From contig JAODUP010000056.1 in assembly GCA_025642065.1 (NCBI GenBank), forward strand, positions 542,001-606,000: a stretch of 64,000 bases of DNA, written 5' to 3'. Under the pieces are notes generated by a model that saw only the letters and a program-made list of their open reading frames with translations, was not told the DNA's origin and did no database searches. The translations under genes were made by a program, and so were the position numbers. This document shows, in pieces, positions 13,496 through 23,540 of this stretch (the stretch's first letter is position 1; each line of letters opens with the position of its first letter). The DNA is from Paralvinella palmiformis. Lineage: Eukaryota > Annelida > Polychaeta > Terebellida > Alvinellidae.

Positions 13496-15429
13496 AACCA
13501 AAGTTCTGGATCAATTTGGTTCCAGTATATTGGTAACAGCACATGTAAGTGTTAATATGGTAAAATTAGTGAAAGCCTAACCACAAAGCGCTTTTAGCTA
13601 AAGAGGTATTATATCACATGGTGGATCATAGTCTTGGGTGCATGTAAGAGTATATTTTGTAATCATCAAAGGTGTGTTTATATTCCACTGCCCAGTAGGA
13701 TCCTTGAAAGGAATGTATTTGCTTAGCTCTGCCTAGCAGGGGTCAGACCATGTATTTACTTTCACAACCCTGCTGGGTACTAAACCAATGGCATATGGTA
13801 AGTTTACAAAATCTCTCAAATGGTTATAAAAAAAATTAGGTTTGGGGACAGGCTATAGTAGTCACAGTTTGAGGAGAGGAGGGGCAATCTTTGGCTCCAG
13901 ATTGGCATTCCTGGTGAGATGATAAAATTAATTAATTCCTAAATAGCAATATCTCTATATAGATTACAGGTATGCTATGTGATGGTGTCACAGTGGGGGT
14001 GGAGTCCATGGTATCCAGACCATTTTAATTAGTCAAATGCTCACTTGGAGTGCCACAGTCAGTGTGCATATCTAATATATATATATATATATATATAAAG
14101 GAACCAAAGCTCTGGATCATTATGGTTCGAGTATATATCAAAATTTCTGAATTCCAATTCAAAATTTCTCAATTCCAATTGTGGATCAATTTTGTTCTAG
14201 TATATTGGTAACACCACATGTAAGTGTTAATGTGGCAAAAAATTGCAAAAGCCTAACCACAAGGCACTTTTAGCTAAAGAGATATTTGATGACATCAAGT
14301 GGTGGATCATAGTCTTGGGTGCATCCCCATGTAAAAGTGTATTTTGTAATCATCAAAGATATGTTTATATTCCAGTGTACAGTAGGAGTCTTGAACTTCA
14401 AGGCTACTACTGTGACTACTACACTCACTTCAAGTTGAAGTGAATGTAGTAGTCACAGTTTTAGGAGAGGAGGGGCAAGTTTTTGCTCCTGATTGGCATT
14501 CCCAGTGAGATGATAAAATTTATGAATTCCTAAATAGCACTATATTTATATAGTTTACAGATATGCTATGTGGTGGTGTCACAGTGTTGTGGATGGAGCG
14601 GACAGTATCTAGACCATTTAATTAGTTAAACGCTCACTTGGGGTGCCATGGTCAGTGTGCATATCTGATATATAAAAATATATATAAAAGGAACCAAAGT
14701 TCTGGATCATTTTGGTTCCAGTATATTGGCAACACCACATATAAGTGTTCACATTGTAAAAATGGTAAATTAATTTGTAGATTTCCTTTTTTATAGAAAC
14801 TTCAATTCCAATTCAAAATTTCTCAATTCCAATTCAAAATTTCTCAATTCCAATTCCATTTTTTAAATAATCAATTCCAATTCAGGAATTGACCATCAAT
14901 TCCAATTCCAGAATTGAATTGACCCCATGTCTGACACACACACACACACACATAAATGGCAAGTTATATGATTTATGTAATTATGTTACACAGCAGTTAA
15001 AGGCTTATGTAGCATTATGTCTTTCAGCTTGAAATGTATATGGATTGAAAACAACAAAGAAATATCTATAAGATATTATTAAAGTGCACTTATTCTCTGT
15101 GTCACTATCTCCCACATACACTCTACTTACTTATATGAAGCTGTGGATGGTTTGGCCCATACATAAATGTTATTACTCGTGAGAGCAGAGCAACATTGAC
15201 ACGGTGCCACTGAATGACCACAGCTTCATGGTGTCGCCACTGGGCACACATGTCATGTAATGTCTTCCACATTGGTGGAGAAGGAAAGCTCTTGTTACAT
15301 GCCAATAGCAGCACCTCAAACAGAACACTGATAGCACGGTCACATATCTGTTCACCAACACTATCTGTGGGTATAACAGGAACATTTCATAATAATTGTT
15401 TTTATCTTACTGAGTGTATATAAATTATA

Positions 15430-15494
<65 letters not shown>

Positions 15495-17286
15495 GGCCAA
15501 AATGACAGTTTTTAATAAACCAGTGTTTCAAGGTCCGGTCTAATGTCAGTGCCATAGTACTCAACTGGCCGGTCTAGTGTCGATTTTAATGGAAAAACAA
15601 TAAAAATGAGTACAGAGCTACAGGCTAATACTAACAGCTACCCATCAAATAACCAAAGACATGATCTGTTTATTAACTTGTGACATATCAAACAACAAAC
15701 ACACAAATGACTTCACTTGCTATATCCTGTCAAATCTTGGACACATGCCTTCCGGCTATGAATCAAATTGGCATAACATGTTAATGTCACAATTAACACT
15801 TGCAGCTTCCCAACTGACCAGTGTAATGAGTGTTCTAGAATTTATCTGAATACTGTAATATTATGTTGTACAGAACTTCATATTATACTCTGAAAGCACT
15901 ACTTTGATAACACACTGAACATGTGTAATATTCCCATTTTTTTCAGTCATGTTTAAGAACATCACTATGTCGAGTAGCAAAATCAAATGCATGAAACAAC
16001 CAGATTGTGTGTTGAGGTTTCAGTCTAGTGATCTTAAGGCTGAGTTCAGTGTCTGCAATTTTGCAATTGGATGTCAAGGAGTCACTAACTTGATCACTGT
16101 ACTAGGCATTGATTTTGCGTTCGAGATTTGTTATAATTTATATTCATTTGCTGAGAATAGAAAAATAATATGAAAACATTGCAATTTGTCTTTAGCTTGC
16201 ATATCAGTTAACTTTGTTGTCATTCAATCATGGCGAGGGTTTGTCAATTACTAGTTCAGATCTGCTAGGAATGGAATTACTCATTACATAAAAGCCAATG
16301 ATCTAGTCTGCTTCAAATTTGGTTATGGCTGGTGAATAATGGTGTGCTCTGAAATATGGTTTTCCCCGAATGGCCTAGAAAAGAAAGCAAAAATCAACTT
16401 TCCTGACAGACCAAAATTCGCCAGTTTATGCTGTCACCAATATGTTCAAAATGATGAAATCACCAAATTTTGCTGTCACCAAATTAAGCTGATCTACAGT
16501 ATGCAGATTAGCCTTTAAAATGAAGACAAATGTGTTATGCCTACACACTAGATGTCTAAAATCGACGTTTTTTTTCTATTTCAAATACTGTTGTGTTTTT
16601 CAGGTATACGTCATTATTAAAAATGTGGAAATGTGTAAAAGGAGCCAACTGTACATAAATTTAAATAATACATAAATTAGTTGTGTGGGTAGAAACATCA
16701 CAATAAGTTTTGTATTTCATGGATCAGTTTGAGCTGGCAACTACGTGGATAATTAATTATACAATAGTATATACACGCATGCTCAGTGAATGCAAACAGA
16801 GAGTGATTAAGAATGACAGTATTTCACTGGAAAAAGGTACCTCAGAGTTTACTAAGAGACAAAGGATAGTACCAAATACTCATGATGCTTCCATATAAGG
16901 TTATTTAATGCTGCCAGGAGACAAACTCTGCATACGTACAAACGTGTATGTGCCATTTTATTGAACCATTGTCAGTTACAATTATGATATTTAAAAGGTT
17001 TTTACATTTTTAAATGTATTTCACACAAAGAAAACAATATGTTGAAACTATGGGATAAATCTGAAAAGGATATTGACAACCACAGAATTACTTTTACGTG
17101 TATTGGTGCATTGCAAACAGGCCCGTGTAATTAACTCAGTGATCAACTCATAATGTTTAATTTTCATGGAGGTCTGAACTATGTAACTTTTGCCCTCACT
17201 CGGTCTAGTGTCATCACAGCCGGTCTAGTGTTAAAATATTTTACTAGACCTGCAGGTCCAGTAAGGCTATAAGTTAGTTTCACACA

Positions 17287-17328
<42 letters not shown>

Positions 17329-17662
17329 TATATATATATAATGATAGTTGTATTTTAAACAAAATCACCAACTAGAATTATTTGATTATACTAAAACACA
17401 ATGCATACAGACAAGAGCTGATTTCAGCATAAAGATTGTCATAGCAGTATGGCTGACCTTTGGTAACTGGAGGAGCCAACAAGGAATCATTGATTGCCAA
17501 GAGAAATTTTAATAAACAGTCCCATGTCTCACGTGTCAAAACAGCTGAGTGTCGAGCAACTGACTGAATGACACGTAACACTCGATGACAGTGTACAACC
17601 TGACGACCAATCTGATCTTGAGCTGGAAGATATAAAAGTGTATTAATACTATTATTTCTAGT

Positions 17663-17698
<36 letters not shown>

Positions 17699-19779
17699 AA
17701 ACTTATAGTATTACACATACTGAAATCTGTACTTAAGCATATTAAGTAATATACATGTGTAGATAAGGATAATAACAGAATTGAAAACCAGCCTTAGTAA
17801 TATGTAAATTTTGCCACAATATTTTCACCATATACAGTCTACACTAAAACACCCTAGCATATAACATGTATTATTTACCGTAAACATTATTATACACAAC
17901 ATGCAGTATAGTGTACACAGTTTGATGGGTATATTAAAACATAGCAGAAAATACATACAGAACATAAAAACAACCAATCTGTTATCAATCTAAAAAGACT
18001 CGAACTAGTTTGTAAAGAAACACCAACCAACAAACAGACGTATAACACTCAATTAGAGAAATATATCACGTTATGATTTCGTTTTAAACCAATTTACAAA
18101 CGGATAAAAAACAGATCCTACCTGCACCTGGTCTAGTTACAAACAAATTCTGTAAATGTTGTAGCATAACCTGCCCATAGTGGTTGGGATCATTTATTAC
18201 TGGACTTGGCACACAGGATTTCGGCTCTGTGAAGGCTGACAACCATTCACAGTAAACATTCACGCATTCAATAACAATACTTCCCTCATTTAATGGCAAG
18301 CTCAGTGAATAGCACAATATCTGTTAAAGAAGATAAAAGGGTTGTTGGCACATCATAATTGGTTATTAATACAAACAGATTAATAGAATACAAACAAATA
18401 ACAGTAATATCACTTTTATTAAAAGAACTCACAAGATGATTAAAGGTGAACTATGTCTAAAGGAAGTGAATTGTATAAAAGTCTGATTTATTCTTGGAGA
18501 TGGTTACAACAAATCTCTTATGGTTTTTTTAAATTGTAACCTTCAAGACAAAAGGCTGTTAATAATAGTATTCTAGATTTAATAAGGCATCCTTACTAAC
18601 AGGAAACGCATAATTTAAAATAGCTAAAACATACATATAAATATTCAATGATGGATTACCCCCAAAAAACAACAACAATGAATTGGTGTTTTTTTAAGAA
18701 GAGACCTTAACTTTTCTAACTTTCTTTAGCAACCTGTTCTATAATCTATGGGGTGTTATAGTAAATACAATAGTATCTAACTGGATATCTCCTATTGATA
18801 TGCAAAGGCACTATAATACACATATGTAAAATCTTGATATAAATACACTAACACTAGGGCAGCTAATATTAAATTTAGGGTATTATGACCCTACTTTATT
18901 AGTATTTATCATAAGGTGAGCTGCACCAAGCTGAATTAGTTGAAGGCACTTTAAATTATAATCAGGTATGCCATATAATAAGAAGTTACAACAGTTTATA
19001 CAAAATGTAACAAAAGTACAGACAATTATGGCAAATGCCTCTTGTGCTAAGAATGGTTTTAGAGAGCAGATGTTGTTAGTATGGTAGCGGGCAGGATTTG
19101 AATACCAAAATTATGTATTCATTGATATTAATATGCTTGTCAAAATTAACTCCTAGATTCTTTAATGGTCTAATAAAGAAAAGAAAACAATCATTAATGT
19201 AGAATATTGGTGTTTTTAGGGATTTAATAAAACATGGTGAAGCCAAACAAATAAAACTGAGCTTCTCAGCATTTAAAAATAATAGAGTTGAAGCCATCCA
19301 CAGCCACCTATTACTAGTATTAGTAATGCAATTTTTCAAATTCTGCAAGAGGAAAAATCTTATTTTTTGTCAGAATACCCATCATATTTAATACCATTAT
19401 GTCATGCAATGATTTCAAGATGGTGTGTTTACATTATGAATATCAAAGAACCAAAAGCTTTAAAAAATCATGGATAACAGATAATAAATATGGGACATCA
19501 GTAACTCTAGGATGACCATAAGATTAGAAAAATGAGTAAAATTAGTCCAAACTTGTCAAATAGAAATAACTGTACCTCCATAGTCCACTGGACATCTTTG
19601 TCTGTGTGTAAATTGCTTGGCTGATCAGAACTTGTTGCCATGCTGAGGTTCTTGGCAAGCATTTTGACAATGCTTCCTGCCACCTCACGACCAACGCCTT
19701 CAGGAAATTTGTGCAGTACGCTGACATTGCTGGCATCTGTCTGGATTTCCTGTTGCAGGGATGCCCACTCAGAATACAT
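832..19779 (-). CDS. RALGAPB: Ral GTPase-activating protein subunit beta (5' part of gene, 14 coding exons)
   Basis: This gene encodes the non-catalytic beta subunit of the RalGAP complex, which pairs with an alpha subunit to switch off RalA/RalB. I place 14 coding exons on the minus strand, in this order: 19576-19779, 18122-18320, 17458-17622, 15131-15364, 12675-12929, 12459-12581, 11907-12113, 8379-8554, 6931-7073, 6095-6198, 5142-5267, 4752-4892, 2233-2600, 832-993. All have GT-AG sites, and the phases join into 869 codons with no stop. The translation follows vertebrate RALGAPB from the start (MYSEW...) through blocks such as [47 protein letters not shown] and YQCSRPAP. Vertebrate RALGAPB is about 1,490 residues. 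The missing part, including the C-terminal RapGAP-like domain, must lie beyond the left edge. Family identity is secure; exon edges are inferred by eye from phase and consensus. Confidence 0.93.
1436..1590. repeat. 39-bp minisatellite, four units
   Basis: There are four head-to-tail units of about 39 bases, each beginning GCCA[GT]TGAGTTAT and ending GATATGAG. They differ by a few substitutions. It lies in a RALGAPB intron. Confidence 0.85.
1688..1832 (+). repeat. SINE family A, copy 1 (5'-truncated)
   Basis: It keeps the B box (GGTCGAATCTC) and the family body with GGCCCATTTAGCCTA and CATGTGCA, ending in the ATTAATCATCA tail. The A-box end is missing or decayed. It is antisense to RALGAPB. 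Confidence 0.8.
2233..2600 (-). CDS. RALGAPB: RALGAPB exon 13
   Basis: Residues about 693-815, the longest exon here. It contains [49 protein letters not shown] and [20 protein letters not shown]. These follow the vertebrate protein closely. The acceptor is tttcgacag and the donor gttagt. Confidence 0.94.
2883..2912. repeat. (AT)n microsatellite
   Basis: A pure AT dinucleotide run in a RALGAPB intron. Similar runs stand at about 3402-3442, 4350-4373, 6290-6323 and 6647-6675. Confidence 0.9.
4752..4892 (-). CDS. RALGAPB: RALGAPB exon 12 (acidic linker)
   Basis: Residues about 646-693. A short helix-like start ([16 protein letters not shown]) is followed by a Glu/Ser/Pro-rich stretch ([12 protein letters not shown]). 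The acceptor is attttag and the donor gtaggg. Sequence conservation is low; placement rests on phases fitting on both sides. Confidence 0.82.
5142..5267 (-). CDS. RALGAPB: RALGAPB exon 11
   Basis: Residues about 604-646. It contains [18 protein letters not shown] and [14 protein letters not shown] [13 protein letters not shown], a near-diagnostic RALGAPB block. The acceptor is cattctag and the donor gtcagt. Confidence 0.93.
6095..6198 (-). CDS. RALGAPB: RALGAPB exon 10
   Basis: Residues about 569-604. It contains [20 protein letters not shown], matching vertebrate [20 protein letters not shown]. The acceptor is ctatacag and the donor gtaaga; phase 2 in, phase 1 out. Confidence 0.88.
6931..7073 (-). 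CDS. RALGAPB: RALGAPB exon 9
   Basis: Residues about 522-569. It has a tctccag acceptor and a gtaagt donor. It reads [18 protein letters not shown], then [20 protein letters not shown], aligned with the vertebrate [21 protein letters not shown] region. No annotated-length reading frame marks it; it was found by splice sites and homology. Confidence 0.87.
8379..8554 (-). CDS. RALGAPB: RALGAPB exon 8
   Basis: Residues about 463-521. It begins [15 protein letters not shown] after a catttgccag acceptor and contains [17 protein letters not shown] and [13 protein letters not shown] competing acceptor at 8581 (aatgtcag) would break the phase with exon 7, so it was not used. Confidence 0.9.
9813..9896. 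repeat. 28-bp tandem repeat, three units
   Basis: Three almost identical units of 28 bases, each starting AGTCCATG[CT]TTCATATAAA. The third has two changes. It sits next to a long (GT)n run. Confidence 0.92.
9959..10036. repeat. (GT)n microsatellite, about 38 units
   Basis: An uninterrupted GT run in a RALGAPB intron, one of the two longest AC/GT arrays in the window. Confidence 0.97.
10130..10298 (-). repeat. tRNA-derived SINE, family B
   Basis: On the minus strand the head reads GGTAGCTCAGCTGGTAGAG (A box) followed by GGGTTTGAATC (B box). It lacks a matching acceptor stem, so it is not a tRNA gene. The body contains a duplicated CTATGGCAATCAGTGA motif. Confidence 0.78.
10555..11040. mobile_element. 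486-bp MITE with GTAGRTCC ends
   Basis: The ends are inverted repeats that agree at 17 of 20 bases (GTAGATCCCGGCCATTAAGC versus the complement of 11021-11040). Inside, further paired motifs resembling GGCTTAATGG lie near both ends (10617-10630 and 10955-10965). There is no coding capacity. I do not recognise the superfamily. Confidence 0.75.
11907..12113 (-). CDS. RALGAPB: RALGAPB exon 7
   Basis: Residues about 394-463. It contains [19 protein letters not shown], matching the vertebrate RPKVNSILNLFGSWLFDAA block. The acceptor is tttgcag and the donor AGAG/gtgtgt. Confidence 0.92.
12459..12581 (-). CDS. RALGAPB: RALGAPB exon 6 (Ser/Pro-rich linker)
   Basis: Residues about 353-394. It is low in conservation and rich in Ser, Pro and basic residues ([18 protein letters not shown]). 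It corresponds to the disordered linker after the LVDAFLG block of the vertebrate protein. The acceptor is ttttttag and the donor gttagc; the phases fit both neighbours. Confidence 0.85.
12675..12929 (-). CDS. RALGAPB: RALGAPB exon 5
   Basis: Residues about 268-353. It starts EDDASLIPD after an attcag acceptor and runs through [23 protein letters not shown]-like NTPKF and [17 protein letters not shown] to a gtgtgtg donor. The intron before it (12930-15130) holds the hAT-like element. Confidence 0.93.
13310..14790 (+). repeat. Three ~600-bp tandem units inside the hAT-like element
   Basis: Units begin near 13310, 13933 and 14526 with ATTCCTAAATAG. They share ordered blocks: GCTATGTG[GA]TGGTGTCAC, CAGTGTGCATAT followed by an (AT)n run, and AAGGAACCAAAG. 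The third unit is shorter. The (AT)n run sits at the same place in each unit, so it was copied with the unit. Confidence 0.85.
14409..14459. repeat. Near-perfect 25-bp hairpin
   Basis: Two 25-base arms (14409-14433 and 14435-14459) differ at one position and are separated by a single base. It lies in the second internal unit of the hAT-like element. Confidence 0.9.
15131..15364 (-). CDS. RALGAPB: RALGAPB exon 4
   Basis: Residues about 190-268. The acceptor is cccacag and the donor a perfect gtaagt. It contains [32 protein letters not shown] and TFMYGPNHP, the best-conserved stretch of the N-terminal half. Confidence 0.92.
15434..15491. repeat. (AT)n microsatellite
   Basis: A long AT run about 70 bases upstream of RALGAPB exon 4 on the gene strand, so it sits in the region of the branch point and polypyrimidine tract. 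Other runs are at 13456-13491, 14076-14097, 17291-17340 and 17677-17697. Confidence 0.93.
15533..17262. mobile_element. Possible 1.7-kb element bounded by CCGGTCTAGTGT motifs
   Basis: Paired CGGTCTA[AG]TGTC motifs stand at 15534-15582 and again at 17199-17232. The right pair is followed by an inverted copy, giving a hairpin at 17219-17252. The interior has no recognisable gene. The boundaries are guesses. Confidence 0.4.
17458..17622 (-). CDS. RALGAPB: RALGAPB exon 3
   Basis: Residues about 135-190, containing [30 protein letters not shown] and LLAPPVTK. The reading frame stays open past the true end. I end it at AAAG/gtcagc, because the one leftover base then joins exon 4 correctly to make VTKDSVGEQ. 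Confidence 0.88.
18122..18320 (-). CDS. RALGAPB: RALGAPB exon 2
   Basis: Residues 69-135. The acceptor is ctgttaaag-complement (...ttaacag) and the donor is gtagga. It contains [10 protein letters not shown] and [12 protein letters not shown], matching the vertebrate CYGLTLPLDGE and HLQNLFVPR blocks. It leaves one base for the next codon. Confidence 0.9.
19576..19779 (-). CDS. RALGAPB: RALGAPB exon 1 (start codon)
   Basis: Residues 1-68, starting [10 protein letters not shown]. This ATG is chosen because vertebrate RALGAPB also begins MYSEW; an upstream in-frame ATG at 19821 lies in what is probably 5' UTR. It contains VGREVA and DKDVQWTME, and ends ATGGAG before a gtaca donor in phase 0. 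Confidence 0.92.
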
Positions 19780-19849
19780 CTTCAGAGAGTTACTGTAATG
19801 TCTTTTGATTAAATGGATCAATTGACAACCTGGATTTTGGCTGATACAT

Positions 19850-20171
19850 ACATGTACCTGAAAATATCACATTTCTTTCACTGAATCCAGACTGAAAAGG
19901 CTTCATTCACATTTCAAAGCACAAACAGTCTACCACATCTCAAGCTTGTATCACTTTACAAGTATTTATCATACTGAAAAAAAACCCCAGATCGAAGGCT
20001 TCGATTTCTTAAAATAATCTTAAAATAAAGAGGTGAAGAAAACATACTAGTTCTATCAGAAGACACGTGATGAAAGTCCTATAACATCGCTGTTGTTGAA
20101 CATTGGATCAAATAGTTAATTTTACTTTAGTTAGAATCTGACACAAATATATGACATTGTATGTGTGTTCG

Positions 20172-20207
<36 letters not shown>

Positions 20208-21380
20208 CTAGAAACTTGTTATGTTCAAACAGGAGCTTAGGAGATACACACATATCTACATGAAAAAAGGAGGTTTTAGGCCACAGTTTTTTATTCTGTG
20301 GTTTACAGATTTTTACGTGAGAAATTGGATTGGTAGGTCATAAAAAAATTTAACTGCACATTTGAATACATCACAAATTTGCGATTCAAATTATTTGGTC
20401 GGTTGGAAAAAATTAAATGCAAATATACCTGAAAATAAGTGGCCAAAAGGTATCACATGCTGAGCCCAATTCACTAAATTCCTCACAGAGACATAATGTA
20501 CAACTGATTTTAGCCACTATCACCCAAACAATAATAATGAGATGAGTGTATGAGTGACAGCACATATGACTCAAACTCGTCATGAAACCACTTTTATTTG
20601 GAAAAAATAAGGAAACAATTTCTATCAGGCATAGTATAATCAAATCACTTTGAGCAGATTTATATAATATCTGTACAATGAAACATGAATTTTAAAATTT
20701 ACAACATATGCCATATGGCCTCATCCAAATATCAAAATATGTGTATATATAAAGTATATAATACTTACCAAAAATGGAACAGATAATAAAATAGTACTGT
20801 CGTTGCACAATAACATTGACGTGTAGTTTCATTTCAAACAGCTTATGATTGCAAAATTAACTATCTTTAAAATAGTATGTACAAAGGAACATAAACCATT
20901 CTCTGACTGGTTAAAATATACAGAATACAAAAAATACAGGACTAGAGAAATAGTACTATTGATTGTGGTAACAATAGGAAGTAAAAAAAATGAGACTAGA
21001 TAAAGAAAACTCCAAACTCTGGTAACAATCCGGAGGGGGGGTGCCCTAGGTAGGTCTATTTTTGGTGGGGGTTCTTACAATCAGGCAGATTTCCAAGATT
21101 TGAACAAATTGCACAAACATCCTACTTTTTACAGTATCCTTTTTTTTCTTGAAGTAGATTTTATCATTATCAAAACATCAACCATTGAAGGGCCTTCATT
21201 TTGACAATTGGTGTATTAGCATTTCTGTTTGTTGTGGTTCTGCAGTGTATGTTGGTGTATTTATGCAATATTCCACTAGCACTTCCATGTCCAGAATCAT
21301 GGAATCTGAGCTTGCTGTTGATTTTGATGTGGTAACAGTAGTGATTGATTGATTGATTTTCTTTCATGATCTGTGATTAT
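19850..21380. other. Upstream of RALGAPB, no gene seen
   Basis: This AT-rich stretch should contain the RALGAPB promoter and any non-coding first exon, but I cannot point to either. A (GT)n run preceded by (AT)n is at 20171-20208. Confidence 0.4.
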
Positions 21381-21385
21381 GAAAC

Positions 21386-21492
21386 AGGGATAGCACATGA
21401 AAGTGCAAGCACTTATTTCTAGTGTGGTCCCTTTTATTTATATCTCCTCCCCAACCACTCACAAGGGAGCAGTACAGAAAGATGGAACTGAA
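21386..21492 (-). repeat. Dispersed repeat, family C, copy 1
   Basis: Its complement matches 45010-45190 in ordered blocks: CTGCTCCC, TGTGAGTGGT, GGGGAGGAGAT, and then, after a gap, GCACTTATT and a CATGTGC-like motif. The two copies face opposite ways. It has no coding content and its class is unknown. Confidence 0.6.
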
Positions 21493-21555
21493 ATACTGAG
21501 GGTGGTAGGTGCCAGAGTGTATTACATCCTCAGGGGGTCTTAAGGCCCCCTTTTT

Positions 21556-21722
21556 AAAATTAATTCAGTGGAGATGGCAATGCCATTTAACGTGGTCAGC
21601 CACCCATGATGTTGTGGGCTGAGAAATTATTCCCTGGAAAGGTTTCAAACTCTTGATGGGATCGAACCTGTGATTCTTGGCACAAAGTGCAACATGCTTA
21701 ACCACTAGACCACCAGCATTTG
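21556..21722 (-). repeat. tRNA-derived SINE, family D
   Basis: The minus-strand head reads TGGTCTAGTGGTTAAGCATG (A box) and then GGTTCGATCCC (B box), followed by a unique body. The acceptor stem is absent, so it is not a tRNA gene. Confidence 0.8.
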
Positions 21723-22254
21723 GCATAATCATTTCTACAAATGCACCAACAGTTTGACACATCATGTCTGCCTCTATTTGAATAAAAGGTTTTGTTGCAT
21801 GGTCTATTGTTTCCTTTGTGTGTATTGAAACACAATCATAAAAAAGTTTCTATATCCATTTCAGCCCAACGCTGATATATGAATGATAACATTTAAACAA
21901 AACGTCACATCCATGCTTTACTTTATCTGCAGTATGGCAGTGGAGGATTTTACATAAGAAGAAATTCATAAGCCTGATTAGGAACTTCCAAGAAACCAAA
22001 CCAAAACGAAAGTGTGATATGTAGGCAAAACTAGATTAATGATAATAAATTATATCTATCAAGTTGTTGTTTATTAATTTATTTTCTTCTGATTCCAGAA
22101 AAAGTGAGGTTGGGAGATCTGTAAACGACAGAATAAAAAATGATCACCTTATCATATTAAATGGTTACATATGACCTCTATATAGTATATAGTTACTGGG
22201 TGTGTATCAGAATTCTGGGTACATCCATATATGATTCACCTATGAACAAGTTAT

Positions 22255-23540
22255 TACTGCCCAACATCAACCAAACTTTCTGGAATCTTTGGATTATGAT
22301 CAAAGGAAGCACAACTTGATAATTATGGGGCTAAGTGAGACTGAGCCTATAATCACAGAGGATGAAGTAGAGCTAACAAATGATGAAAAATCAACCATAT
22401 ACTCAGGAAAATTGGCCAAAATGACATAGGAATATCATCGATTCAGAGATTAGGCAAGGAGTGTAGCAATGTAGGACCCCAGAGAGAACAACCAAGACCA
22501 ATAAAACTAGCTCTAAAATTCAGCTTTCAAAGGAAAGAAATCTTACAGGCAGCTCGCAACCTACATGGAGAAGCTGCTCCTTTATCATGCATCTTCATAA
22601 AAAAGGACACACACCCTGATATCAGCAGAAAATACAAGAGATTAAGAGATGTGGAGAGAAGACAAAAGAGAAACAAGGACCTGAGATCAAATATGACCAT
22701 ACTACCCATACTGTGAATACAGATGATATGGTAATCGACACTTTCCGACCAAAGCTTTTTTTATAGGAAAAAAGATGAGAGAGCTATCACTATGTGCATT
22801 AAATATCCACGGTGCAACGTCTAAACTTGAACAATCAGTATTAATTCATTTTTTTGCCAAATATGATATTGTGAGTCTTAGTGAACTTAAACATAGTTAT
22901 CCAATAACGCTACCTGGTTTTAGTTTCATACGTAGCAGAATCAATCCAGAGCATATCCAAAGAGGAGGAGTGGGAGTATTCATAAAACACTATTTGTGGC
23001 AACATGTCCATAATATATCTACATTGGATGACCAAGTCTGGTTCAGCATAAATGTACATTTGGATGTGTGTATATACCACCTCGTGACTCACGATAGTAT
23101 TCAATGCAATCTTTTGCTTCAATACAATAATATTGCAAAAATAGCAATCATATATTTGTCATAGGCGACTTCAATGCCAGATTAGGGCTGCTAGACATGT
23201 TCAACAGCATAACCTGCAACTACTCATGAAATCCGGATAAAGTGGTGAACTCAAATATCAGAGAGCTAATGTCAATATATGTGCTTTGAACAATCTAAGA
23301 CCAATAAACCATCTTCTAACGGGCAATTTGAACTGTACTGGAAACTTTCCTTTTAGTAAATGACAAAAGTGGCTATCTCAATTAGACTGGACAATCGGTT
23401 CGACTGATGCAGTGAAACATGTGAAGAATTTTGATGTGATTGATGATATTACATTACCAACAGATCATGCCGCCCTGACCCTTAATTTGAACAACTTCAC
23501 ACACAAAGCACATCACGCATTGGCACGTGCATGAAAAATG
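22255..23540 (+). pseudogene. Decayed LINE fragment: ORF1 tail and APE endonuclease
   Basis: The left part (22255-22715) decodes, with stops, to a charged ORF1-like tail (RKYKRLRDVERRQKRNKD). A frame open at 22775-23164 then resembles the N-terminal half of an apurinic-type retrotransposon endonuclease: LSLCALNIHGATSKLEQ, SLSELKH and GGVGVFIK. Frame changes follow. GDFNAR at 23164-23181 and SQLDWTIGS with LPTDHAAL near 23380-23480 are standard endonuclease motifs. No reverse transcriptase follows directly. This is a dead insertion. Confidence 0.8.

Larger units (their letters stand above)
13045..14933. mobile_element. hAT-like non-autonomous element, 1.89 kb
   Basis: The ends are inverted CAGACATGGGGTCA (13045-13058 and complement of 14920-14933). 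The outer CAG...CTG and the flanking 8-base ACACACAC on both sides suit a hAT element. The flanks are microsatellite, so the target duplication is not proof. Subterminal AATTCCAATT motifs recur many times at both ends, especially the right. The interior is three diverged tandem copies of a roughly 600-base unit. There is no transposase reading frame. It sits in RALGAPB intron 4. Confidence 0.75.
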
